Below, in pieces: positions 48,384-56,728 of a DNA stretch of 64,000 bases. This DNA comes from SHAN690 sp040221375. Lineage in GTDB: Bacteria > Bacteroidota > Bacteroidia > Flavobacteriales_G > Salibacteraceae. How positions within the stretch are numbered: position 1 is the first letter of the stretch; every line of letters starts with the position of its first letter. The position numbers were made by a program, and so were the translations under genes. A model generated the notes under the pieces. That model saw only the letters and a program-made list of their open reading frames with translations, was not told the DNA's origin and did not search any database. The stretch is from assembly GCA_040221375.1 (NCBI GenBank), contig JAVKEP010000067.1, positions 11,175 through 75,174 of the forward strand. Reading direction: 5' to 3'.

Positions 48384-49979
48384 TCATCGAATTATTAAAG
48401 TACAACTAGCACTGTAGATGTCTTCCAACGTCAAAGTGACTCCGTAGATTCCTGCGGGCAGTTGACCTGCACGTAGGAAATCAAAGTCGTTTACGCCTTT
48501 TTTCATGTCCCGGATTTCAAAGTGCTCTACATAGCGTCCTGCTTGATCCGTAATAGTCACAAAGGCATTTCCGTTGGTAGGCGCATTTACCATAAGTCGA
48601 ACCTCGCCATCGGATGGGTTCGGATACACCTCGGCTGTGAAGTGGTGTTTTCCTATCAGTGGGATGGAGGTAGACTCCTCGGCCTTACTTAACCATACTT
48701 CGTACATAACTGAGGTTGCTTCGGTTGCAGCGGTATTGTTTTCGGTGAATGGATTCAGCGCGCTACTTGAGATTCCACCGTAGATGTGGCCTAGCATTAG
48801 TGAGTCATCAAGTGATTCACCAAGCATGATGACCTCTCCTTCTATCATGTCGAGACCAGGGTTTGGGATGAATTCGGCGCTAGCCCCCTCGAGTGAAGGC
48901 ATCCTGTTTGGAAGGGCATACTCTGTCAGCTCATCATTCGATGAACGAGTTAGCCGCGAAATGGTTCTAACAAAGGGCACGTCGTCGTCTTGAACGAGAG
49001 CATCGTTTTCATAATAATACCGAGCCATGCCCCCGAAAAATAAGGTGTGACAGCTTTGATTGATGGTATCGTACAACGTTGCATGCGCTGAATGATAGTT
49101 GCTCAAGTACTGATTGAATGAGGTCCGAGGGGTGTAACCGTCAGCGCGTACCTCAACGGGATATAAATAAGGAAGATCAACATTGACTTGGAATACTCCT
49201 GACGAGATCATGTAGCCGAAGCTCTCATCTCCGAATATTTGGGCGATCAAATTGTAATCGCGTCTATGTAAATGAGCCGCATCAACCGATTCAGAATACC
49301 CAGAGATCGAAGGGGATGATCCAGAGTTGTCAATATCAAAGGAACGTATGGCATCAGAGTAAGTCTGTTCGTAGGTATTGTGTCCCATCGGATTGTACCG
49401 ACCATCAAAACGGTGACCTCCTATCAGCAAGGCTTTGCCCTCGATGAACGTAAGTTGCCCTCCTGTTATCGCAAAACGCTGATCGTACATTGATTTGACA
49501 TGCGTTGAAATGTCTTCGCCATTTATGATTGTCTCGATGAGAGCAGAAACTGTGATGGTCGTGAGTCGAGGAAGAGTAATGTGGTCGGCCGCGGATGGGC
49601 TATAGGCATAGCCTCCAATCATGTAGAGTGTGTCGGCCTTTTGTTTAAAGCACATATTGGTAGAGCCAAGCTGCTCTTGGATTCCCGAAGGCAAGCTTGC
49701 TGAACTCGCGGTCCATGTTTCACCTGAGGTAGGGTCAATTACGCGTAAATTCATGTTTTGCCACGAGTCAGGAAAAGCATTGAATGGTTGACGAGCATGA
49801 AGTCCGTCCAATCTTCCACCAATAACAAGCCATTTACCGTTGTTCTGCGCAATTGCATAGGAATGAATACCAGGCGCTTCGTGATCGATGGCTCTTAATG
49901 AAAGATCGTACTTAAATTCTTGTCCTTTTGTATTGGCTGCTATGAGTGCCAAAAACAAAATAAGGGTGGCTAGTTTCAT
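48384..49979 (-). CDS. T9SS cargo with kelch-like propeller
   Basis: The 531-residue protein has a signal peptide (LILFLALIAANTKG) and a kelch/galactose-oxidase-like beta-propeller region with repeated GG blades: GKWLVIGGRLDG, ADTLYMIGGYAY, GKALLIGGHRFDG and CHTLFFGGMARY. From residue about 445 the type A C-terminal sorting domain AEVYPNPSDGEVRLMVNAP to GIYGVTLTLE predicts export by T9SS. It has no catalytic signature that I can see and may bind a ligand at the surface. The upstream gene's terminator separates it from the next T9SS gene. Confidence 0.83.
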   Translation of the reverse strand: MKLATLILFLALIAANTKGQEFKYDLSLRAIDHEAPGIHSYAIAQNNGKWLVIGGRLDGLHARQPFNAFPDSWQNMNLRVIDPTSGETWTASSASLPSGIQEQLGSTNMCFKQKADTLYMIGGYAYSPSAADHITLPRLTTITVSALIETIINGEDISTHVKSMYDQRFAITGGQLTFIEGKALLIGGHRFDGRYNPMGHNTYEQTYSDAIRSFDIDNSGSSPSISGYSESVDAAHLHRRDYNLIAQIFGDESFGYMISSGVFQVNVDLPYLYPVEVRADGYTPRTSFNQYLSNYHSAHATLYDTINQSCHTLFFGGMARYYYENDALVQDDDVPFVRTISRLTRSSNDELTEYALPNRMPSLEGASAEFIPNPGLDMIEGEVIMLGESLDDSLMLGHIYGGISSSALNPFTENNTAATEATSVMYEVWLSKAEESTSIPLIGKHHFTAEVYPNPSDGEVRLMVNAPTNGNAFVTITDQAGRYVEHFEIRDMKKGVNDFDFLRAGQLPAGIYGVTLTLEDIYSASCTLIIR

Positions 49980-50040
49980 TTGCTAAAGCTAAGACCACCT
50001 CATTCTCTTGAGCGTGATAAAAGTCACGATGCTGAAATAT

Positions 50041-50066
50041 AAAAGGCCCACTAATGCGGGCCTTTT
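50041..50066 (-). terminator. Intrinsic terminator between two T9SS cargo genes
   Basis: AAAAGGCCC (50041-50049) pairs with GGGCCTTTT (50058-50066) around an 8-base loop. The symmetric A and T runs mean it could work in either direction; the gene it serves ends at 50089 on the reverse strand. Confidence 0.9.
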
Positions 50067-50088
50067 CGAAACCTTGTTGAACCTATGC

Positions 50089-51822
50089 TTAATATTTGAT
50101 CAACTTCCTCACATGCCGACTTCGATCTTGAACCAGACTCAAGGTATAAATACCCGAAGGAATTTCCGATACGTCTAATGTGATCGTGCCGTTTGATTGA
50201 GAAAAGTTGGAGAAAGAGTGAACTAATTTCCCAGTTAAATCACAAATTTCAATCTGAGATGTATTGTGCGTGAGCCCTTCTATATGCAATTCTGTTTGAA
50301 GTGGATTCGGATATATAACAAGGTCTAATCCATTACTTTGACTCAGCCCTGTGCAGGTTTCGTAAGTTACTTCGACAGTGTCTGACCCTACACATCCATC
50401 TTCTGTTTCTACGATTACGTGAATCAACTCACTTCCGGCTTGCGAAACTCCACTTCCTACTAGAAGGGTAGTGCTGGTGGCTCCCGTACTCCACAAATAC
50501 GATGTGAAGCCTGCCCCGGCATTCAAAAATTGCGTTTGATTGTAATTGAAACAGAGTGTAAAGTCACTTCCTAAATCCACAATAGCAGGTTCAAACATCT
50601 GAACATAGATGTCTTCTTGCTCTTCGCACCCCTCTGAATTGGTGACAGTTACGCCATATGTGCCCGTTTCGGAAATGAGAATGCTCTGAGTAAATGCGCC
50701 TGTACTCCAAAGAAAACTTGCGCCTGCGTTACCAGCATCAAGTACGTATTGGGTGTCGCAGATTATAGTGTCCGCTCCGAGATCGACTACGGGAGTTTGA
50801 CTTTCTACTACCAGCATGGAATCAACCGCTGGGCATCCGTTCGTATCAGTGACTGTACAGGTAAAATAGCCTCCAGAGGTAACCAGTGTGGTTTGGCCAT
50901 TCGTTCCATTGTTCCACATATAAGAATCCCAACCGTCACCTGCGTCAAGGATGATCGCGCTTCCGTCGCACAAGAAGGTGTCAGCAAGGAGCGTGAAGGC
51001 TGGAATGGGTGGTTCTACAATCGTGACGGTATCGAAGGCGGTATCGCCTTGACTGGAGGTAGTTGTTACATAGTAGGTTCCAGGCCCAAGGTCGGAGATG
51101 GAATTGGTAGTATCTCCCGTGCTCCAAAGGTAATTCAGGCCTACACCCCCGAGGAAAGGAATGGAAATGCCTGAGTTCAATGACCCTTTTGAAGTGGTAC
51201 CACAACTCCAGTCGGTAGCGTCGTCATTGTCTTCGTTTCCCGTTCGGATAAAGCTTGAACTGCAGGAGGAACCAACGCCATTGCCCGACCACTCAGTGGT
51301 GATATCGAAGGTGTAGCTTCCATAAGTCACGTTAAACGAACTCACAATGTTTGATTCCGCCCAACCCCAAGCAACGAAATCTCTGATTGTTCCTTGGTCG
51401 TCAGAAAGCAGAACCCAACCTGGATTTCCACTGCTGTAGAACAGGTTGCTCCCCCAGTAGAAAGAGCCGGTGGCGTCCTCCCGATAGTCAACCCAGTTGG
51501 ATGCCACGCTCGAGGGTAAATCCCAAGAATTAGCATTGACGTCATTGATCAATGAGTAGTCATCGCTGGTGATGACGAACCAACCGTCGGTATTGACCGT
51601 TTGTCCGCTCACATTTGTCAATTCTATAAAGTCAGGTGTATTCACGTTCACTTCAGAGATGACGATTGGCTCACTCGCTCCAACTACGCCTGCGCTTATT
51701 GTGGCGGTGCCATTACTGTCGCCAAAACAAGTGATGTCCGTACTAGAGACAGAGGTGGTAAGTTGTGCAACGACAAAGAGTGGAGCAACCAAAACGAAGA
51801 AGAGGGTAAAGAGCTTTTTCAT
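50089..51822 (-). CDS. T9SS cargo: lamin-tail domain inside an SprB-like repeat, then repeats and sorting domain
   Basis: The 577-residue protein has a signal peptide (LFTLFFVLVAPLFVVAQ). It then begins an SprB-type repeat (VSSTDITCFGDSNGTATIS), which is interrupted by a lamin-tail domain (EPIVISEVNVNTPDFIELTN, about residues 50-205) and resumes as YLWSTGDTTNSISDLGPGTY. Three further short Ig-like repeats with YxWSTG motifs follow. The end, VIYPNPLQTELHIEGLTHN to GIYTLSLVQDRSR, is a type A sorting domain, so surface display through T9SS is expected. Its substrate or ligand is unknown. Confidence 0.86.
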   Translation of the reverse strand: MKKLFTLFFVLVAPLFVVAQLTTSVSSTDITCFGDSNGTATISAGVVGASEPIVISEVNVNTPDFIELTNVSGQTVNTDGWFVITSDDYSLINDVNANSWDLPSSVASNWVDYREDATGSFYWGSNLFYSSGNPGWVLLSDDQGTIRDFVAWGWAESNIVSSFNVTYGSYTFDITTEWSGNGVGSSCSSSFIRTGNEDNDDATDWSCGTTSKGSLNSGISIPFLGGVGLNYLWSTGDTTNSISDLGPGTYYVTTTSSQGDTAFDTVTIVEPPIPAFTLLADTFLCDGSAIILDAGDGWDSYMWNNGTNGQTTLVTSGGYFTCTVTDTNGCPAVDSMLVVESQTPVVDLGADTIICDTQYVLDAGNAGASFLWSTGAFTQSILISETGTYGVTVTNSEGCEEQEDIYVQMFEPAIVDLGSDFTLCFNYNQTQFLNAGAGFTSYLWSTGATSTTLLVGSGVSQAGSELIHVIVETEDGCVGSDTVEVTYETCTGLSQSNGLDLVIYPNPLQTELHIEGLTHNTSQIEICDLTGKLVHSFSNFSQSNGTITLDVSEIPSGIYTLSLVQDRSRHVRKLIKY

Positions 51823-51899
51823 ATGATCTGTGATTTTACGACGAATCTAATCATAATCACCACCAAAGGCAATTCTTGAAAGATGAAAACTCATTTATG

Positions 51900-52856
51900 T
51901 TATTCACTTTTTAAGGAAAATCCAGACCAAAATCCTGCTACGGTGAGGCCAGATATGATGTGCCACACTCCCCACCAAGCCGCGATGAACGTCATTCCGC
52001 CAACGGCGAGTTCAACAGGGAATATAGCTGGGTTGAAAAGCAAAGCCAGCGCCAGTCCGGAGTTTTGAATTCCCGTTTCTATCGCTACGGTCTTTCTTGT
52101 TTTATGGTCGAGTTTGAACAGACGGGCAAGGTTATAGCCCATCAGTAAAGCGAGAGCATTGTGGACAAGAACGATGAAGAAAATGAATTTGATGTACGTA
52201 AGGAACGTGTCGAAATTTTTGGTGAAGATCAAGACAATAATAGCGATGAAAGCGAATATTGATAGTCGTTTGATTGCTACCAATATCCTTTCGGTGAGGA
52301 GTGGAAACTTGTGACTGAATGCCACGCCTAAAAGTAGGGGAATGCCTAGAATGATCGCAATCGTTTGGAGCACTTCGAGCGCATCGATGTTCAAGCTGCG
52401 CACCAGTTCGGTGGATGCATCTGAAACGCAGACCTTCATGTAAAGGTTTCCCCAGAACGCAAAATTGAATGGCGTGAGCACAATTCCAGCAAAACTGGAA
52501 AACGCCGTAAGACTGACTGATAGAGCGACGTTTCCTTTGGCCAGTGCGCTCATGAAGTTGGAGATGTTTCCTCCTGGACAGGCAGCGACTAGAATCATTC
52601 CCAGCCCTATGGTTGGGGTGATAAACGATTGAAGGCTGAAGACGAGCAGGAAGGTCAGCAACGGCATCATGACGAATTGGCTCAAAATACCAACCAGTGC
52701 GGGTTTAGGCTGCTTCATTAGCTTTTTGAAATCGTCAAGTTTTAGCTCAAGTGCCACGCCAAACATGATGAAGGCGATGGTCAGGTTGAGCAGGTTCTTG
52801 CCATCGTTAGAAAAGTCAAGAACGATGCTGTCGATTTCCAGTAGGGTTTCCATCAT
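51900..52856 (-). CDS. Bile acid:sodium symporter (BASS) family transporter
   Basis: The 318-residue protein has about ten transmembrane helices and BASS-family motifs: NLTIAFIMFGVALELKLDDF, the crossover region AACPGGNISNFMSALAKGN, and TVAIETGIQNSGLALALLF. BASS proteins import organic anions such as bile acids, pyruvate or pantoate with sodium. ATG 52856 was chosen because the longer frame would overlap the upstream gene and adds a hydrophilic stretch. It is 31 bases after the barrel gene upstream and may share its transcript. Confidence 0.88.
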   Translation of the reverse strand: MMETLLEIDSIVLDFSNDGKNLLNLTIAFIMFGVALELKLDDFKKLMKQPKPALVGILSQFVMMPLLTFLLVFSLQSFITPTIGLGMILVAACPGGNISNFMSALAKGNVALSVSLTAFSSFAGIVLTPFNFAFWGNLYMKVCVSDASTELVRSLNIDALEVLQTIAIILGIPLLLGVAFSHKFPLLTERILVAIKRLSIFAFIAIIVLIFTKNFDTFLTYIKFIFFIVLVHNALALLMGYNLARLFKLDHKTRKTVAIETGIQNSGLALALLFNPAIFPVELAVGGMTFIAAWWGVWHIISGLTVAGFWSGFSLKSE

Positions 52857-52887
52857 AGGTTCCAATCGCTTTGGTTCACAAGGTAGA

Positions 52888-53769
52888 TTAAGTTGGGAGA
52901 CGATATATGAACGAAACTCGCGTATAGATACCATTCGGAGTCACTGCCCCTGATTCAACGCGATTATTATTGATCTTTTTGAGTGGAAATGCCAAATCGA
53001 CGCCATCACCAGCATCGAACTTCATCAACTTTCGACCTACTGAATGTCCGAATTCTGCGCGCAAAATTGCGTTCCCTAGCGCGTAATGTCCGAAGGCGCC
53101 CACTTCATTGTTGGACTTTTCTATATAACTGTTTGTCACTCCTCCTATGAAATAACTGCGGTTGATGCCATTAAAAACCGCACCTACCCGAATCACTTCT
53201 TCCATGAAGGCATGGCTTGCTTCAGCATTGATTGGGACAGCACCTTTCAATTCCCAATTGCCTTTTTTCAGGTAAACTCCAGCAAACGGAACTAAAAAAG
53301 GCCCAAAGAACTCTCGGTTAGCATAAACCCCAAAGCGAACATTGAAGTTGGGAGACACAATGTATTTTCCCAAGAATACCCCGCCAATCTGGAGGTGGTC
53401 CGTATTTACTTCCGTAAGATCTGATGAAAGTTTGGGGAGTAGGAGGTAGGTCGCATGAAATTGATCCGTGTGCTTAATGTTCGCTCCTATCTTGAGCGTG
53501 ATTCCATAGACAGTCGAGAAAAGGTATTCCGTTCTGTGGAGAGTGGTTTGTTCTGCGATAACGCCGGTAAGGAGTGCTGCAGCGTCACTTAGTACTATTG
53601 GAACCAAGAGATCGAGCGCGGATTCTGAATAGCGGGTTTGTCCTGGTAGTGGGCCGTCCGCGCCATCCAGCTGATGGAGGTGCTGAACGCTGAGTAGATC
53701 GACGTACTCCTGAGCCAATCCAAATTGACAAACGATCACAAGCAGGAATATGGATACTAAGCTTTTCAT
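52888..53769 (-). CDS. Putative outer-membrane beta-barrel protein (DUF6268-like)
   Basis: From 53769 the 293-residue protein has a signal peptide (MKSLVSIFLLVIVCQFGLAQ) and then alternating hydrophobic/polar strands typical of an outer-membrane barrel: TLKIGANIKHTDQFHATYLL, HLQIGGVFLGKYIVS, NFNVRFGVYANREFFGPF and a final strand NGIYTRVSFIYRLPT ending in an aromatic-rich segment. It resembles the DUF6268 barrel family, but I am not certain. It might serve as an outer-membrane channel; the BASS transporter follows it closely. Confidence 0.7.
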   Translation of the reverse strand: MKSLVSIFLLVIVCQFGLAQEYVDLLSVQHLHQLDGADGPLPGQTRYSESALDLLVPIVLSDAAALLTGVIAEQTTLHRTEYLFSTVYGITLKIGANIKHTDQFHATYLLLPKLSSDLTEVNTDHLQIGGVFLGKYIVSPNFNVRFGVYANREFFGPFLVPFAGVYLKKGNWELKGAVPINAEASHAFMEEVIRVGAVFNGINRSYFIGGVTNSYIEKSNNEVGAFGHYALGNAILRAEFGHSVGRKLMKFDAGDGVDLAFPLKKINNNRVESGAVTPNGIYTRVSFIYRLPT

Positions 53770-54005
53770 CGCGCTAATAATTGAACACAAAGCTAGGTGG
53801 GAAATATGCCAATCAGTAATTACTACTTAATACAGCTAAGTGAAAAATTTGCTTTTTATGCAATTAATCAGATTAACACCAAATTTTTATCCGTCCAATT
53901 TGTGAAAAAATATAATTATGGAACTCTTGTCGCAAAGACCTTCTCAATGACGGAGGTGTTGGTTAGTTTTGGTTTCCTAAACAAGAATAAATCAATCGCA
54001 CGCAT

Positions 54006-54446
54006 ATGAAATATCTTTTCACACTCCTCGCCATGACCCTAGCTGTTGCAGTGTCGGCGCAATCCTTTGTTGGAAAATGGAAGACGATCGACGATGAGAC
54101 CGGCAAACCCAAATCGATTGTCGAGATTTATAAGAATGGTGATGTCTACGAGGGGAAGATTTTGAAATTATTCAGAACCCCTGAGCAAGATCAAGATCCT
54201 GTGTGTGATAAATGCGAGGAAGATGATCCGCGCTACATGAAAAAGATCATCGGAATGACGATCATCAAGGATATGGAGTACGACAAAGACGACGGTGTTC
54301 TGGAGGATGGAACCATCTTGGACCCTAAGAAAGGGGAAGTGTACAACTGCAAGATATGGGTTGAAGATGGCAAGTTACAAGTGCGTGGCTATGTCATGTT
54401 CTTTTTCAGAACGCAAACTTGGCTACCTTATTCTGGAGAAATCTGA
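54006..54446 (+). CDS. DUF2147 secreted protein
   Basis: The 146-residue protein has a signal peptide (LFTLLAMTLAVAVSAQ) and a DUF2147 domain: SFVGKWKTIDDETGKPKSIV, EIYKNGDVYEGKILKLF, a Cys pair in DPVCDKCEEDDPR, and the conserved ending LQVRGYVMFFFRTQTWLP. The domain is a small lipocalin-like barrel in the periplasm with unknown ligand. The upstream 236 bases are AT-rich and should hold its promoter. Its 3' end overlaps the convergent inositol-phosphatase gene by 19 bases. Confidence 0.88.
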   Translation: MKYLFTLLAMTLAVAVSAQSFVGKWKTIDDETGKPKSIVEIYKNGDVYEGKILKLFRTPEQDQDPVCDKCEEDDPRYMKKIIGMTIIKDMEYDKDDGVLEDGTILDPKKGEVYNCKIWVEDGKLQVRGYVMFFFRTQTWLPYSGEI

Positions 54447-55258
54447 TTTTTAAATGCATGCAGTTCGGCGATGAGCCGCTCGTGGATATGTCCGTTGCTG
54501 GCTGCGATGTGTTTTCCCAGTGAAAAGTCACCTTTTCCATTGAAATCGGTGACTTTTCCTTTTGCTTCTGCTACCAAGAGGCTGCCCGCAGCCACGTCCC
54601 AAGGTTGTAAGTCGTATTCGTAGAAGCCATCCAATCTTCCTGCAGCTACATAGGCCAAGTCAACCGCCGCAGCACCCAGCCGCCTTACTCCGCGCGTTGT
54701 TTTCAGAAACCTGCCTAAAAGATCTAAATACGCCGATAATTTTAACTGGTTTTCTTGGTTGTAAGGAAATCCGGTACACAACAAGCTCTCCTTGAACAAG
54801 GATCTATTGCTAACCCGGATGGCGAGACCGTTGAGATAAGCACCACCACCTTTCCATGCATAAAAGCATTCTTTCAGCGTAATTTCAAACACCACTCCAA
54901 CCAGCACATCCTTCTCGTGAGCCAATGCTACCGATATGCAATAAGGGGGCAATCCGTGGATAAGATTAGTCGTACCGTCGATTGGATCAATTATACAATT
55001 CAATCCAGTTAGCGTGTTGCCATCGGCGCTCTCTTCGGCGACGAAGCCAGCTTCTGGTAATAATTGAGCTAAATGTGATTTTAGGAACGACTCAGTCTTC
55101 AAGTCAACTTCGCTCACTAAGTCCCTGCCCTCTTGTCCTTTTTCGCGAATTCCGAGGCTTCCTGAATTCAGCATGGGTGCTATGATTTCAACTACCGAAC
55201 GCTCGCAGATTCTTGTGGTAGCTATGGCTAGGTCCTCTAGAGGTAAATGCGTTAGCAT
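54428..55258 (-). CDS. Inositol monophosphatase family protein
   Basis: The 276-residue enzyme has the lithium-sensitive phosphatase signature set: the metal residues in VAEESADG (Glu 75-76), the motif CIIDPIDGTTNLIHGLPPY (residues 88 onward, Asp 91 and Asp 94), and QPWDVAAGSLLVAEA near the end. The family hydrolyses inositol-1-phosphate, or 3'-phosphoadenosine phosphate (CysQ), or acts on other sugar phosphates; which is not decidable here. The gene lies 24 bases downstream of mtaB and probably belongs to its transcript. Confidence 0.9.
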   Translation of the reverse strand: MLTHLPLEDLAIATTRICERSVVEIIAPMLNSGSLGIREKGQEGRDLVSEVDLKTESFLKSHLAQLLPEAGFVAEESADGNTLTGLNCIIDPIDGTTNLIHGLPPYCISVALAHEKDVLVGVVFEITLKECFYAWKGGGAYLNGLAIRVSNRSLFKESLLCTGFPYNQENQLKLSAYLDLLGRFLKTTRGVRRLGAAAVDLAYVAAGRLDGFYEYDLQPWDVAAGSLLVAEAKGKVTDFNGKGDFSLGKHIAASNGHIHERLIAELHAFKNQISPE

Positions 55259-55282
55259 TGGCGGACGTTTCTTTTGAGTGAG

Positions 55283-56608
55283 TTATCGTTCGTCGACCAG
55301 AAGCATGTTCGATTCTATGCCGATGCTGACGAGCCCATTCCTTTCTATGGCATTGAGGCTTACGGTCTCTGTGCGGTTGATGGATTGCTCATCATATGGC
55401 TTTTGCACTTTCACGTAGTTTTCTGTAAAACCATGCATGCTTCCTTCATTTTCTGACCCTTCCCAAAGTACCTCGTGCTCGGTTCCGACCTGGCTTTCAT
55501 AAAAGGCGCGCTTCTTCTTGTGTGAAAGCTGAGTGAGGATTTTATTTCGCTCCTGTCGCACTGGCATGGGGACAATCTCTTGTATTCTGAGCGCGGTTGT
55601 GTTGGCTCGTTCTGAATAGGTGAATACGTGTAAGTAGGAAACATCCAATGCCTTCAATAGGTCCACCGTTTTCATAAACTCTTCGTCGGTTTCGCCCGGA
55701 AATCCAACAATCACATCCACGCCAATGCAGGCATCGGGCATGACCGATTTGATGTGTTCGATTCGGTCGATGTACAAGTCAGACAAATACCGACGGCGCA
55801 TGCTTTGAAGCATTCGGTCTGAGCCCGATTGAAGAGGGATGTGGAAATGAGGCACGAATTTTTTGCTGTTAGCAACAAAATCAATGACTTCATCGCTCAG
55901 GAGATTCGGTTCTATGCTAGATATCCGAAACCGATTTACACCCACTTGTGCTTCGAGGGCTTCGATCAATCCGAGGAAGTTTTCGTTCGATCCCTGCCCA
56001 AAATCACCGATGTTAACACCTGTAAGAACCATTTCTTTTACGCCCGATGCGGCGGCTTCTTGAGCTACTCGTACTGTTTCTTCGATGCTGTTATTCCGAC
56101 TCCTGCCCCTTGCCAATGGGATGGTGCAGAAGGAGCAGAAGTAATCGCACCCGTCTTGAATCTTTAAAAAAGTGCGGGTTCGGTCATTTGCGGAATAGGA
56201 AGGGATGAATTCCTTCACCTCTTTGATGTGGCCATTTTCAACATGCGCCTTACCGTCCGTTGCTTGCCGGTCTAAAAATTCGAGAATATTAAATTTCTCA
56301 TTGGCCCCAAGTACTACGTTGACGCCTTCTATCTCGGAAATTTCCTCTGGCTTCAGTTGGGCGTAGCACCCCACGACGGCAATAAAGGCATCAGGATTAA
56401 CTCGCTTTGCGCGCCTTACGAGATTTCTGCATTTCTTGTCTGCGTGGTCGGTAACCGAACATGTATTGATGACGAAGATGTCTGGACGGTCATCGAAATC
56501 CACTTTTGCGTAGCCTCCGCTTTCGAATAAACGAGCAATAGTGCTCGTTTCCGAAAAGTTCAGCTTGCAGCCCAAGGTGTAAAATGCTACTGTTCTGTAT
56601 GCCTTCAT
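55283..56608 (-). CDS. mtaB: tRNA t6A37 methylthiotransferase MtaB
   Basis: The 441-residue radical SAM enzyme adds a methylthio group to t6A37 of ANN-decoding tRNAs. The N-terminal UPF0004 domain shows VAFYTLGCKLNFSETSTIA and VVGCYAQLKPEEI, which hold the Cys residues of the auxiliary cluster together with INTCSVTD. The radical SAM motif is KIQDGCDYFCSFCTIPLARG (C-x3-C-x2-C), and a TRAM domain follows at the C-terminus. The start at 56608 was chosen since family homology begins at MKAYRTVAFYTLGCKLN. A TAnnTTTG-type -7 element lies just upstream. Confidence 0.93.
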   Translation of the reverse strand: MKAYRTVAFYTLGCKLNFSETSTIARLFESGGYAKVDFDDRPDIFVINTCSVTDHADKKCRNLVRRAKRVNPDAFIAVVGCYAQLKPEEISEIEGVNVVLGANEKFNILEFLDRQATDGKAHVENGHIKEVKEFIPSYSANDRTRTFLKIQDGCDYFCSFCTIPLARGRSRNNSIEETVRVAQEAAASGVKEMVLTGVNIGDFGQGSNENFLGLIEALEAQVGVNRFRISSIEPNLLSDEVIDFVANSKKFVPHFHIPLQSGSDRMLQSMRRRYLSDLYIDRIEHIKSVMPDACIGVDVIVGFPGETDEEFMKTVDLLKALDVSYLHVFTYSERANTTALRIQEIVPMPVRQERNKILTQLSHKKKRAFYESQVGTEHEVLWEGSENEGSMHGFTENYVKVQKPYDEQSINRTETVSLNAIERNGLVSIGIESNMLLVDER

Positions 56609-56617
56609 CGCGTCGCG

Positions 56618-56625
56618 CAAAAGTA
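56618..56625 (-). promoter_or_regulatory. Candidate -7 element for mtaB
   Basis: On the reverse strand TACTTTTG matches TAnnTTTG and ends ten bases before the mtaB ATG at 56608. The leader would be very short and no -33 TTG is clear, so it is a candidate only. Confidence 0.3.
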
Positions 56626-56728
56626 CTAAGTCGTGCCCTTTTTTTAACTCGATAGGCGGATTATTGAAGCTAAACCAATTTATGGAGTAATCCACGGCTT
56701 GAGGAGTGTTGTTACTTTGCGCTCAATT

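Noticed and set aside
53797..54009. 70-codon forward frame before the DUF2147 gene
   Set aside because: AT-rich intergenic composition, many Asn/Tyr/Lys codons, no recognised motif; more likely promoter DNA.
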